This document shows positions 24,413-34,912 of a stretch of 64,000 nt of DNA, in pieces (the first letter of the stretch is position 1; the number at the start of each line of letters is the position of its first letter). The notes under the pieces are model-generated. The model did not search any database. It was not told the DNA's origin and worked only from the letters and a program-made list of their open reading frames with translations. Both the position numbers and the translations under genes were made by a program. The stretch is taken from assembly GCA_000349905.1 (NCBI GenBank), contig KB722741.1, positions 461,979 to 525,978 on the forward strand. The letters run 5' to 3'. The DNA is from Volvariella volvacea V23. Taxonomy: Eukaryota > Basidiomycota > Agaricomycetes > Agaricales > Pluteaceae.

Positions 24413-26086
24413 CTACTCCTCTTTATCCCATTTATACAGCGCACCGCCGACATATATCACGATATCAACTATTTTCCGAAGACGCTCCAACCTATTCTGA
24501 AATTCTGGTGCTATTGACATTGCATCGCACTTGATCACAACTTCCGTCAAAGGCCGACCGCAGTCCCTTCTGTGGGCCACAAACCTTATCAGTGAGGATA
24601 GACCAAAGTTTTGCTCGTCGAACTTGATCTGCTCGAACCTCAAAGTGCGGACATCGGGGAAAATGGAAGCTGAGAATTCCTGGCACATTGGGCAGCCGCG
24701 TAAGGGAGCAGGGTCTGAATGATCATTATGAGACTCGGCCTCGGAGAGCATCGTGTTGGCCCCTCTCACGCATTCGCATGAAGGAATAGCATCGGCAAGA
24801 GCTTTGCTATTCGAAAGGGTCAAGGTCTCGAGATCGGCCAACATGGATGTAGGCGAGGAAAGCTCCTGGAGGATTTTCGGGGCAGAGATGGTGAGCTTTA
24901 GATCGCGTGGAGTTTTGAGAGGAAGTTGTGAGACGAATTCAGCGATGGAGAGTGTCTCTAGCATGTCATCCCTAATCCAAGAAACAGAGATGACATCTTC
25001 GTTGAGGCTATCCAGCGCTCGTATGGTCACCCGTCGCGTTCCTTGGTTGCCGAGAATATAAAAAACTGAGGAGCTGCTGGCGATGGGTAAGGAGGTATTA
25101 GAGATAAACTCCGGTAGGATAGCGCTGAGTTTGGTTAACGCAGTTGGTGGCTTGGAGAGGGAAACCGTCAAATGCACCATGCCTTGAGGAGGGACTAGCC
25201 GGGATAAGAAATGAGCGTAACGGTGCTCGGTGTCGTTGACTAAGGTCAAAGAAACTAGAGATGGCATTGTGATCTGGGATTTATCGGTCGTCGTTTCGCT
25301 GCACCGAGAAAATACGTTGTCCAAAGTCAAGTGGCTGAGCCTTGTCAAGGTAGATAGCGTATCATAGAATACTTGCAAAGTTGGCATGCCACTTGTGTCC
25401 GGCAGTTTGATTTCGAGTGTGACGAGGTCTTGTGAAATGAATGCCATGTCGAGATAACTGTTTTCCATTCGCACATGACCTAAGCCAACAACCGTGCTGC
25501 ATGAATGGTACAGCCAACCGCTGCACCAGATTGCAGTGAAGCTCTTCAACGGCGAGCGTGAGAAGTCGAGTGGTGAAAGATGTTTTCGAGTTTGAAGATC
25601 GCCAAAGATAAGCAACGAGGTGATCCGATCCAGGGAACGCTCTAATGAGGGTAGAATTCCTAACCAGTACTCACCCCCGACAGTGGGAGACTGTACGGTC
25701 AGAGATACAGGAGCTCCTTTTGAACGAAGAAAAAGGAGTTCCGCCCATTCGCGCCTCATGGTTGGAAGGGAAATGACGTTCCACAGAGTGGGACATTGTA
25801 ATGCAACATCTCTCCAATGACTCGAGACCTGGGTGATTGAGATCCACGAAAGGGATCGGGGAGAGAAAAATTCGCCTTTTTTAACTTTTCGCTGCTGTTT
25901 ATTGAAAATGCCGCGCTGGTAGGCTGTCATGATTCGCGATAAGATTTCGGGCGGAAGTTGGGAAATTGGTGCCAAGGCGTTTCGACGTAAACGAAGGTCC
26001 CTAAGCTGCTCCTCCAGCTGCAAGATTTCCTGGTCAATCCTGGCGCGTTCTGCCTTAACCCAGCTGGATTCGTCGAGATTGTCCAT
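24413..26086 (-). CDS. F-box-like leucine-rich protein (tandem copy 2)
   Basis: This is a single-exon frame of 557 residues, a close paralogue of the gene at 21895-23577 along its whole length. The order is the same: coiled coil, F-box-like motif (ISQLPPEILSRIM, then SHWRDVALQCPTLW), then an irregular leucine-rich body and a conserved C-terminal block (RRDCGRPLTEVVIKCD). The N-terminal 35 residues are nearly identical to copy 1 while the middle has diverged, as expected if the F-box end is under stronger constraint than the presumed substrate-binding part. It is transcribed in the same direction as its neighbours, and the intergenic spacer to copy 1 is 835 bp. Confidence 0.85.
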   Translation of the reverse strand: MDNLDESSWVKAERARIDQEILQLEEQLRDLRLRRNALAPISQLPPEILSRIMTAYQRGIFNKQQRKVKKGEFFSPRSLSWISITQVSSHWRDVALQCPTLWNVISLPTMRREWAELLFLRSKGAPVSLTVQSPTVGGEYWLGILPSLERSLDRITSLLIFGDLQTRKHLSPLDFSRSPLKSFTAIWCSGWLYHSCSTVVGLGHVRMENSYLDMAFISQDLVTLEIKLPDTSGMPTLQVFYDTLSTLTRLSHLTLDNVFSRCSETTTDKSQITMPSLVSLTLVNDTEHRYAHFLSRLVPPQGMVHLTVSLSKPPTALTKLSAILPEFISNTSLPIASSSSVFYILGNQGTRRVTIRALDSLNEDVISVSWIRDDMLETLSIAEFVSQLPLKTPRDLKLTISAPKILQELSSPTSMLADLETLTLSNSKALADAIPSCECVRGANTMLSEAESHNDHSDPAPLRGCPMCQEFSASIFPDVRTLRFEQIKFDEQNFGLSSLIRFVAHRRDCGRPLTEVVIKCDAMSIAPEFQNRLERLRKIVDIVIYVGGALYKWDKEE

Positions 26087-26139
26087 GGTCGTGGAATAGT
26101 AGGAAACGGCAGTTGGTGAAAGTAATTGATGCGCCCAAA

Positions 26140-26145
26140 CACGTG
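26140..26145 (-). promoter_or_regulatory. Conserved CACGTG (E-box) upstream of F-box-like gene copy 2
   Basis: CACGTG sits 54 bp upstream of the ATG at 26086 inside the same conserved block (gcgcccaaaCACGTG) as in copy 1. The broken third copy has CACGTG at 27349-27354, about 85 bp from its ATG. Function is inferred. Confidence 0.45.
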
Positions 26146-26204
26146 GGTGCGGGTTGCTTCGGGCCTGGTGGGGCCAACCAAGAGAATTACTCTTCTATAT
26201 TGAA

Positions 26205-27264
26205 TTAAAGGGTGTGAGGTCTTTCGCCTATAATTATTCGTTCTTCTACTGTACATACACTAATTTTCCCTGTAGGTGGGGACTTCTCCAAAACGCGAAT
26301 CTCGGCTCGGGATGTAGCTGATGAATTGGAAATGTAAAGAGCTGGTGATGAGCTGGCCACGTGCAAAGAGGAATTGGACATGAGTTCCGGTAAAATGCCA
26401 ACAAGCTGAGATAACGATGTTGCTGCATTATTGAGTGCAATCGTCAAATGCATCAAACCTGGAGAAGAGAGCCGGGATAGGAAATATGCGCAGTCTTCTT
26501 CAGATTCATTGGATAAGATCAGAGAAACTAAAGATGGCATTACAACCTTGGTGTTGGACCTTTCTTTCGTCGCTCTGATACACCACGAAAAAACACCGTG
26601 CAAACTTAAGTGGCGAAGCTTTTTCAGGGAGCATAGTACATCGCAAAACGCGTCAAGAGACGGCCGGGTGCTGGAAACCGGCTTTTTGATGAAGAGTTCG
26701 ACGAGATCTGGTGAAAGAAGTGTTGCATTGAACTGACTGCGTTCAATACGTAGACGACCTAGGCCAACAACTGTACTCCAGGTATGATAGAATCCATCGC
26801 ATTTCATGGAAGTAAAGTCCCTTAGAGGCGAATTCGAAAAGTCGAGGGAAGGAAAGGGTTCCGAGCCACGAGAGATGCCAACAACGAGCAGTGAGGTGAC
26901 TCGCTCCAATGCAACCTGTAAGGAATGATTTCCGCCCATTGATAGGTCATTTGTGGGATGGAAATAACATTCCACAGAGAGGGACACTGCAACACAACAT
27001 TTCTCCAATGACTTGAGTCCTGGGTAATTGCGATCCACGAAAGTGTCCGCGGAGAGAAAACTTCGTTTTCTCTCCGTTGTTCATTGAATATGTCGCTTTG
27101 GTAGCCTGTCATGATCTGCATGAGGACTTCTGGTGGAAGCCGGGAAACTGGGGTCAAGGCGTTTCGACGCAAACGAAGCTGCACCAGCCGCGTCTCCAGC
27201 TGTACAATCTCCTGGCACACTCTGCCTCGACCCAATTGGATTTTCCACAGTTTTCTATGGTCAT
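26205..27264 (-). pseudogene. Broken third tandem copy of the F-box-like gene
   Basis: The ATG at 27264 starts MTIENCGKSNWVEAECAR, matching the intact copies. The frame is then lost because GCCAGGATTGACCAGG of the intact copies has become GCCAGG, a 10-bp deletion between two CCAGG repeats. The second frame keeps the coiled coil and F-box (VSRLPPEVLMQIM, SHWRNVVLQCPSLW). About 100 bp are then missing after the QWAE codons (about 26945), again shifting frame. The third frame keeps the leucine-rich part (LGRLRIERSQ, LFIKKP). The reading frame ends at 26205, lacking roughly the last 170 residues of the intact copies. Three lesions make a functional product unlikely. Confidence 0.85.
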
Positions 27265-27472
27265 GAAATATTAGGAATCGATGGTTGTTGATGCTGTATA
27301 AGCCGCTGAGCCACTTAGGGTTACGGATGGGATTGCCTGGCTGGTTTACACGTGACCCAGCCTCTCTCCGCTTGCCTCGATATAGAACCCATCCTTCTGA
27401 CTCTACCCGCACCAGTCAGTCGAGTTGTCGTCCATCCGCCATTCCTTATATCGGGCTTTGACGCCCCTCTCC

Positions 27473-29888
27473 ATGACAAGCAGCAGGGTCAGGCCAACCG
27501 TCATCCAAAACTCGGCATCACCAGCATCGTACTCTAGTTCTCGAGTTCTATTGCCCTTCATCTCGCTTTCTGCACGAGATCAGTTTCGACAGAATATAAC
27601 GAGTTTTATTCGGACAACTATGACGGATGCCCAAGCTTTTGTTCCTGAAACTGCATCAGGATTGAAAAAGATACCGCCTTATTGGTATCCGTACACTACG
27701 ATGGCTAAGGCTAGATGGCTTGGAAGGGAACTGCTTGAGGTTGTGTCTACAGAATTTAGAGATAGATCTATGGAGTATTATGTGAGCCGTTGCATGCTAC
27801 ATATAACCAATCGTTCCTCAACTCGCCGCCCCACAGAGATACGCACTTGAATCTGGAGTTACTACTGTCAATGGAAAGGTTGCCAAACCAGATACAATCC
27901 TCAGAGACGGAGATAGGATAGAGTGAGTCACGGTGCATTCCCGAATCTCATATCAATTTATGCACAACAGAAATGTCGTTCATCGACACGAACCACCTGT
28001 AACCTCAACGCCAGTCAAAATCCTGCTACGCGATGAGGAGCGTAAATTTATTGTGGTAGACAAACCGGGGAGCATCGTTCGTTCGTTTATCGCTCATTCT
28101 TCATCTCGGATCATCCAGCTCACTCGTCATGATAATTCTTGCGTCTCGTGTAGCCTGTCCATGCTTCAGGTCGCTACTTCCGAAATAGTTTGGCTGAAAT
28201 ACTCGTCAACGAGTTCGGGTTTGAGAAGGTGTACAGTAAGTCTTAGGTTCGTCCTCTCTTGAATATGAGCAGTTGAACTAACGCTCTGCCAGCCGTCAAT
28301 AGGCTAGATCGACTCACTTCTGGCTTGATGATCCTACCTCTCACTGCCGACCTTGCACGAACAATCACAAGCGAGTTTGTGAGCGGAACAGTTAAAAAGG
28401 AATACGTTGCGAGATGCAAAGGTCGATTTCCATCGTCAGTGCTTACGTCTTACGCAGCGAGTTCTACTGAGCGACCTCAATCTATGCGCATATAGTGAGG
28501 AAATTACATGTGAAGAACCACTTCTGACAGTGGATAGACAAATGGGATTGAATATCGTTCATCCAGAAGGAAAGGTATGTGTCTGCGACCAGCTCCTTGA
28601 CCTATTGGTTCAATTATGGCGCATACAGCCAGCGAAAACTATCTTCAACTTGATCCGCTATGACGCCAATACGGATAGTAGCGTTGTAAGATGTAAGACC
28701 AGCGTACTGTTTACCCATGTTCAAAATCTGATTCTTGTGGTGAAGGCCGGCCATTAACAGGAAGATGTGAGCTCGATTTCTACAACTATGTTATGCCTAA
28801 TCGCTGATAACTACCCTGGACTTACAGCTCATCAAATAAGAGTCCATTTGCAATTCCTCGGCCACCCAATCGCGAATGACCCAATATACTCGGAAACTAG
28901 AATTTGGGTTCGTTGCTTCCGTCCATTCGGTTTCATGTCTTGCTTATAACCGTTTTCACATTTTCAGGGCGAGAATCTAGGAAAAGGCGGGATCGATATA
29001 GTACCTAGCGACGAGCGCCGTGCACCATCACCGCCACCCCACTTGAAATTACTCACCGAAAACGGTGGAAATCCTGAATCAATTACGAAGGATATTCCAG
29101 AGCCAAGCAACGGGGAAACGGGACATGGAGAACAAGCTTCGCTTAAGCCATACCACAAGCTGCTACCGAGAGAGACAGGGCAGGATATTGGGATGGGATC
29201 GCCAGTTCCACTCTCTAGTGAGGCTGTGGGCGTTATTACACGACTGAGAAACATGAAAGTGCGTTTTCCTCCATCCTTTGCCACGATTTAACGAATAAAT
29301 CATCCCCAATAGGACGAGGATGAAGATTGGAGTAGATGGCGCGACGTCGTCTTCCGAGCAAAAGGAAAACTCGTCCCTGGAGATCTTGCCATCAAACCAC
29401 CACCACCTTCCAATAGGAGAAAGAGGGGACCAGCGGAGTTTGTTAATGAGAAGTGGAATTTGAGGAAGAAGCCCGTTATGATTGATGATGAACCTGTGGC
29501 GTCCACCTCCAGTGCGGCCGAGTCGTCGATATCAGCTGAAGTATCAGGGTCTTCATCCGCGGCAATAACCCCAGAAGAAGTTTCAGCAGACCAAGGGGCA
29601 TCCTCCTCTTCACCTACGGTAGCAGCGCAACTCTCAACAGAGGAGGCTCTCAGCAAGATTGAATCCCTCAACCTAACAGAAGCATCGACAACTGATCTCA
29701 CAGCTCCCGTCTCACAGAACGAAAACCTTTACTGCCCAGAGTGCTATTTACCGCTCCACCCGGATCCTAAGCCGGAGAAACTGTATATATTCTTGCATGC
29801 AAGAAAGTATACGATGAGTTTGGGCGAGTTTGAGACTGAGATGCCCGAGTGGGCTGCTGAGGGATGGACTTGGGATCAATCTGCTTGA
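27473..29888 (+). CDS. RluA-family RNA pseudouridine synthase (Pus9/Rib2 type), probably dual-start
   Basis: The protein is 611 residues from 11 exons: 27473-27781, 27837-27922, 27971-28076, 28154-28235, 28293-28434, 28496-28574, 28629-28692, 28746-28766, 28828-28907, 28968-29258 and 29313-29888. It has an S4-like segment ([12 protein letters not shown]), [14 protein letters not shown], the catalytic RLD in [12 protein letters not shown] (Asp attacks the target uridine), and [20 protein letters not shown]. The tail adds a [12 protein letters not shown] metal-site-like motif. Yeast relatives Pus9 and Rib2/Pus8 modify U32 of mitochondrial and cytosolic tRNAs. The first ATG (27473) gives an Arg/Ser-rich, acid-poor leader like a mitochondrial presequence; a second ATG (27620) would give a cytosolic form. 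There is no deaminase domain. Exon 8 is only 21 bp. The 3' end is partly repeated at 32759. Confidence 0.88.
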
Positions 29889-29945
29889 TATCGACCTTTA
29901 AGACGCGGAGGGGAGGTCACAAAGCAAATGGAAAGGAGTAGCAAT
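29784..29945 (+). repeat. 3' end of the pseudouridine synthase gene, repeated at 32759-32910
   Basis: The last codons and 3' flank (from tatatattcttgcatgcaag to ggaaaggagtagca) recur as a decayed copy at 32759-32910 in the same orientation. The intact gene owns this copy. Confidence 0.75.
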
Positions 29946-30000
29946 GCCTGGCACAGAATGATTAATATATTCACACACGTGTTCACACGTGTTCAACTTA

Positions 30001-31566
30001 GGAGTTCATGATTTGAGTCTGTTTGGCAACGGCGTTGTTGACTGAAACACTCTTAAAATAGCTGAACATTTGAATACTTAATAATTAACACAAACCATGG
30101 CCTTGACTGGACCAGAGAGCAGCTTCGCCTCGCCCGTGCATTGCATTATCATTCCCAATGAGCTTTATCGCCAAATTCTCCAATCCCTTGCTGGAGATCT
30201 CAAGACTCTCTGTGCGGTTGCTCAATGCTCTCGTTTGCTTCAAGCCGAAGCCGAGCGCTTTATCTACTCCCATCTCAAATTCGAGGTAGATAACTTCGCG
30301 AACCGTAGGAGACTCTTCGGCATGCTCCTTCACGTCGTGGATAAAGCTCCTTACCGCGCAAAACTCGTTCATTCATGGGAGATGTCATTTTCAGGATACA
30401 TGTCTGCAACTATGGCCTCGCCCCTCGAAGCGGAGTATGTGGTTGAAGCGCTCAAGGCGATGGATAACTTGAAGGTGTTGAAGGTTTTGGATGAGCAGGG
30501 CCACCTAACGCTCAGGCCTAGCGATCTGTTGGTGGATCTCCAAAATTCCGAAACCAAATTTCAGCTGGAAGAGTTCGGTTGGAACACTCATATTGAAGAT
30601 CCCGAATCATTTTTTGGCTTCTTGAGGAAACAAAACAAGTTAAGGAAGTTGGATGTCAGCTGGCCAGCTCCTGGAGTACGACCATGCTTCAGTCCAGGAA
30701 AGGTACGCAGTGGTAGGGACTATAGTCCCAAGGCAATGCAAGACACAAAAATACCACCAGATGTTGCCAAAGATATCACGCATCTAGTCGGAACATACAA
30801 CACCATTCGTGCATTCCTACCCGGCAGACCAGTTACAGACCTCACATGGTTCGTTGGCGAGCCGAAAACGGCTTATGCAGGGGTTATTCCTCCTGACGTC
30901 TTGGAAGGGTTGAAAGGCGTTCGTCATTTCAGGACGGCAAAAGAGCCAGGTTTCTTGGGGAATGGTAGTTCTGTCCCAGCATTCATAGACTTGACGCGAT
31001 GGTTGGTGAATGTGGAAACACTCAGACTCTCATGGATCCACGTAGGTGATCAGATGTTTACAACGTAAACACCCGAATGACGTTCACTCTAGGTAGCTGA
31101 GCGTGAACTTGAGTGCATCAAGACATTGCACCAGCTCAAATACGTGTGCTTTCGAGACGCACCTCGAAAGCTCCCAAGAAAAGTAGTGGAGTCGCTCTTC
31201 ATCCACAGCAACACACTTCAAACCTTGGAGCTCCATGCACACAATGCCGTCGAGAAGGAACACTGCCTCAGGTGGTATGAGCACCCGATGCTGCACCGGA
31301 TCGATGTTATAACCAGGAGCCATGATGGTCGGTGCACGTGGACATCCGAATCTGTGGAGGTCCTGCCCGAGCCTTAATGTTGGTGTCGTCTTCGGCGTTG
31401 AGTGAAGTCACCTCTGCTCAACATTACAAGGCGTACTCCGCTGATTCCCTCTTCTGCTGAGTCGAAGGGAGGCACCAATAGAAGAGTGCTGTATTTGGAT
31501 GACTAGATTGTATTCCTGGGTCTTGTTTTTAGGCAATAGCCTGAGTATCGATGATCGTCACTACTA
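30001..31566 (+). repeat. Dispersed duplication, copy 2 (F-box gene plus flanks)
   Basis: This is the second copy of the 5359-6968 segment, in the same orientation 24.6 kb away. It includes about 95 bp upstream of the ATG and about 190 bp downstream of the stop. It lies between the intact pseudouridine-synthase 3' end and a decayed copy of that 3' end. Confidence 0.85.
30097..31377 (+). CDS. F-box protein, two exons (copy 2)
   Basis: The protein is 409 residues from exons 30097-31041 and 31093-31377; the 51-bp intron is at exactly the same place as in copy 1. The F-box is at residues 15-58 (IPNELYRQIL, DLKTLCAVAQCSRLLQ, IYSHLKF). It is highly similar to the product of 5459-6757, with divergence concentrated in the first 120 residues and in the last 60. 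Residues 120-200 are almost identical, with only two base differences by eye over about 230 bp. The copy is open throughout. It presumably acts as a SKP1-binding ubiquitin-ligase adaptor; the target is unknown. Confidence 0.85.
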
Positions 31567-33056
31567 GAGCGCGGCCATTGAACTCATGTTATACTTCTGG
31601 GGTTGCCCCATTCCTGACATGGATAGAGATGGGGTGGTCACTATTCTATATGGTTTGGGGTGATTAGACGTGTCATCCAAGTAAAATTTGAATCCAGCGC
31701 ACATTACCTTTAGGAGAGTTGGTACCGACTTTGTGACTCCCACGATTCAGGAACTTATGTGGGGAACGATAAAGCTGCAACATCTTGCCTGCAGATGCAT
31801 TGCCTAAACGTCTGTGAAGGTCTAGTAAAACGCGAACCAGATACGGAGTTGCTTCTATTACTCTTGTGTGGCAGTCCATCACGATCCAACAATGCAGACA
31901 AACCTAGGTGACGCGCGATACCGAGTGCGAGTTTAGACTGCAAACTTTGTCCACTGTCTGCTTTTGTGATCTCTATTAAGCTTTCTTTAAGCAAGGGTAT
32001 CTCGGGGCAAGTATAGATAACCCGGGCCATTGTGCCGATTACTGTCGTCGGAGCATTGGTCCGTGATGCCCATCTCGACCAACGCCAGGGGATTTGATTC
32101 CCCAAGTCGTAATTTGACGATATGGGTTGAGCATGGGAGCACAACAAGGTTGAGGTATTCAAATTCATGCCAGGTCTGGTTGTATTCTAAGGGGGTTCAT
32201 AGCGCGATTCAGGCTCTTAGGAGATGGCCTCCCGTTCCGCAAGGTCGTGCTCCTCTCTGTTGCAGTTCAAATTATCCTGTCTCAATACATTCTAGTCATC
32301 GTTGGCCTTGATGCGTTGTATATCTGCCACAACTCGGCCGAACATCCCTCTTTGGATGTAAATGCAAGCCGCCTGCGCTACAAGATATAAGAGCAGGCTG
32401 TCATTTGCAAATGTATTCGGTTTGCAGCTACCACCTCGTTCGGGTGTGGTTATATCCTTGCTTATCTTTGCACCTTCGATATGGCGATTCCTTCCCATTT
32501 TTTGGCATTTGTCATTGGTTTCATTCCTGCTGGAGCATTGGTTAAGTTGACGATGTTGGTAGTGTGTGAGTTGGTGAGGTGGGAGTCAAGGGTATGGGAC
32601 ACGGCATACCATCGAGTTTCTAACGGGCTGCACCAAGCGTCAGGACTGTTTCCTCGAGACAGCGCGGTACCTTGATTTTGACTTGGATTACTCTCCTATC
32701 CTGCGCATCTCTTCTACATACTTTACCCAAGCCCATTACGGATCAGCAATCTGGTGGCTAATATACTTTCTTGCATACGAGAAAGTATACGATCAGTTTA
32801 GGGACTGAGATGCCTGAGCGGGCTGGACTTTGGATCAGTCTGGATGACGTTGACGTGTTTGGATGCAGAAGGGAAGTGTTACAAAGCAGTTGGAAAGGAG
32901 TAGCATTATGTATATCTAAGTGAACAGCGTGGCGGAGAATGAGGAAATCCCGAGGTGGAGGTATATGATGGATAGAGATGGGGCGGTCAACATAATACAA
33001 CATGATCACTGTTCGGGAATGATGAGACGTGTTGTCCGAGTTGACGGAGGGCAGAA
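31567..33056. other. Intergenic with decayed duplicated fragments
   Basis: Two short blocks repeat nearby sequence: 31619-31680 matches 32969-33035 (atggatagagatgggg, then ggtca), and 32759-32910 matches the pseudouridine-synthase 3' end. A minus-strand frame at about 31755-32168 (137 codons) is not recognisable, and its continuation at 31673-31882 is in another frame, so it may be a dead gene. Nothing else is supported. Confidence 0.5.
32759..32910 (+). repeat. Decayed copy of the pseudouridine-synthase 3' end
   Basis: From atactttcttgcatacgagaa to ggaaaggagtagca this aligns with 29784-29945, including the codons for the final [13 protein letters not shown] block, but with small deletions and no frame. 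It shows that a segmental duplication took place downstream of the intact gene. Confidence 0.7.
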
Positions 33057-34240
33057 CTATACCTTAATGAACTTGGACATGAATTTTCTGCGTGATGAAT
33101 AGTTAGTAGAAGCGGATTGGTAAGGCAGATATAGCACTCACTTATGGAACTCTGTGCGTAGCAGGTCGTTCACGAATTGCCCTTGGGTTTTATCCGGAGT
33201 GTTAATCGCCTGGTTCTTGAATATCAGATCTATGGGACACCAGGCGCCAATTCGTTCGACATCAGCCACGACACGTCACACGAGTGGCAAGTAAACGCAA
33301 AACGCACCGTCATCCCACCGCTTCTTGACTGCAAACGTTCCAGGCGCCGTCGTATTCAACCCAGTAGGATTTTGACCCAACGCAGCTGCGAGGTTTAACA
33401 GAGGATTGCCTGTGGCGATCTCAACTTCCCGTGCCTGGGAGGCGGAAGCTGCCTGTTCGCGCTCTTGTCGCGCTTTTTCTTCTGCTCGTTCTCGCTTTAT
33501 TTTCTCAAGTTCGCGTAAGAGTTCGGCTGTATCGTCCTCCTCGTCTGATTCATCGCTAAAGGGGGTGAGTGAGTGATTGAAGTCGCGCTCTTGGGTACAG
33601 GAGAAGGGACGAAAGAAACTTGGGCGTACCTATCCTCTTCGTCTTCATCGTCATCACTCTTTTCATTCCCATTCTTCGACCCCTCACCCTCTTCCTTATC
33701 ACTCTCTTCACTGTCGTCATCTTTATCCAGCTCCAAAGCCTCCTGCAACACCTTTCTTCTCTTACTTGCCTCGTCATCCTCGACTGCAACTGCAGCACTG
33801 TTGCCGGTAAGCCGTCTTGCTTCTTCTTCGTCTATGGCGGGTTTGCCTTCGGCTTTGCGCTTTTTGGCACGGGCTTCGGCTTCGGCTGCTAGGAGCTCGG
33901 CGCGGAGATCTCGTTTTTTGACTTCGTTGACAGAGGTTTGGCCAGTTTGACTGTATGCAACATAGAGCAAGAGCGGAAATATGAGGTATCAGCGTGCCAG
34001 TTTCAATAGCACTGACGATGGCAGAAAGGAGCAAAGCAATGAGGGAATACGTTAAGAGGTCCTTCACACAGTAGGATTGAAGGAAAGTGTCCGAATGTAG
34101 TGACAAACGAAGGTCCGTGAAACGCACCGGAATTTTAGCTTCGTATGCGCCGCCATATCTCGCACTGAGAACTGGCGCGAGCCACCCTTGACATCTCGAG
34201 CTTGCGCTGGGTCCCATGTCGGCCTGTGTGCTGTGGACAT
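33057..34240 (-). CDS. CWC15: Spliceosome-associated protein CWC15 (Cwf15)
   Basis: The protein is 266 residues from exons 34240-34128, 33950-33630, 33555-33308, 33229-33142 and 33087-33057. Family hallmarks are the N-terminus ([13 protein letters not shown], then AAHTKLKFR), the central [14 protein letters not shown], an acidic region, a coiled coil ([16 protein letters not shown]), and the C-terminus [30 protein letters not shown]15 is a core component of the Prp19/NTC-associated active spliceosome. The final exon is only 31 bp and encodes the conserved FMSKF end, so a simple frame reading would miss it. Length is slightly above human CWC15 (229). All introns are GT-AG. The last exon lies 22 bp from the duplicated block ending near 33035. 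Confidence 0.93.
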
Positions 34241-34912
34241 TGTATATGAGCGATGTGGAGGATGGAGGTGCTGGTGAAGGTGCGGGGCGGAGTTGTTTAT
34301 TCAGAAAAGGTAATATATTCCCGCGCGTCTGCGCGTGCGTCCTTTACATGCTCTTCGATATGTTGTGCAGAACTAAAAGCTACGAGAACGACACAATGTG
34401 GGGGAGAAAGGAGGCGAACACGGACATCCTAGCTACTGTCAGCCGCCCATTATTATAAATTCATGTACATTTCTACGAATACATCAATTTGAATCCCATC
34501 CTGAATCCACCATCATCCGGTGGCTCACACTCGTAAATTCGTCAGCCACAGCCTAAACTGTTTCTTTAACGATACCCGCTACTTATCGGTCGATCGGTAT
34601 TCCTGCACCATTCCTCCAATCCCCCCTTCCACAACGGAACGTATATCTCAACGAGTAAGCAATCCGTGATGGAAAACACCCTCTGCGCCAGCCCCCGCAC
34701 CGCTATCGGCAAGTGACTCCTTTCGAAATCTGGAAGTATGGCGGTGTTGGTCCATTCGACAACAGACTAAGGTCCACAGCGAAAGCCTCATTGAAGACAG
34801 GCAGATGGAATTCATTGGGACTAAACGAAGACACGAATGGAGAATGAAAACCCGCGCCTATTCATCATCAAGAATAGTGCTAACAGAAGGGAAGACGCAC
34901 AGGGGAGTTAAA

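Noticed and set aside
31755..32168. Minus-strand frame of 137 codons as a gene
   Set aside because: No family resemblance, no convincing start and its apparent continuation is in another frame; left as unassigned.
33573..33950. Plus-strand Ser-rich frames opposite CWC15
   Set aside because: They are antisense to the acidic region of CWC15; poly-Ser comes from reading GAA/GAT runs in reverse.
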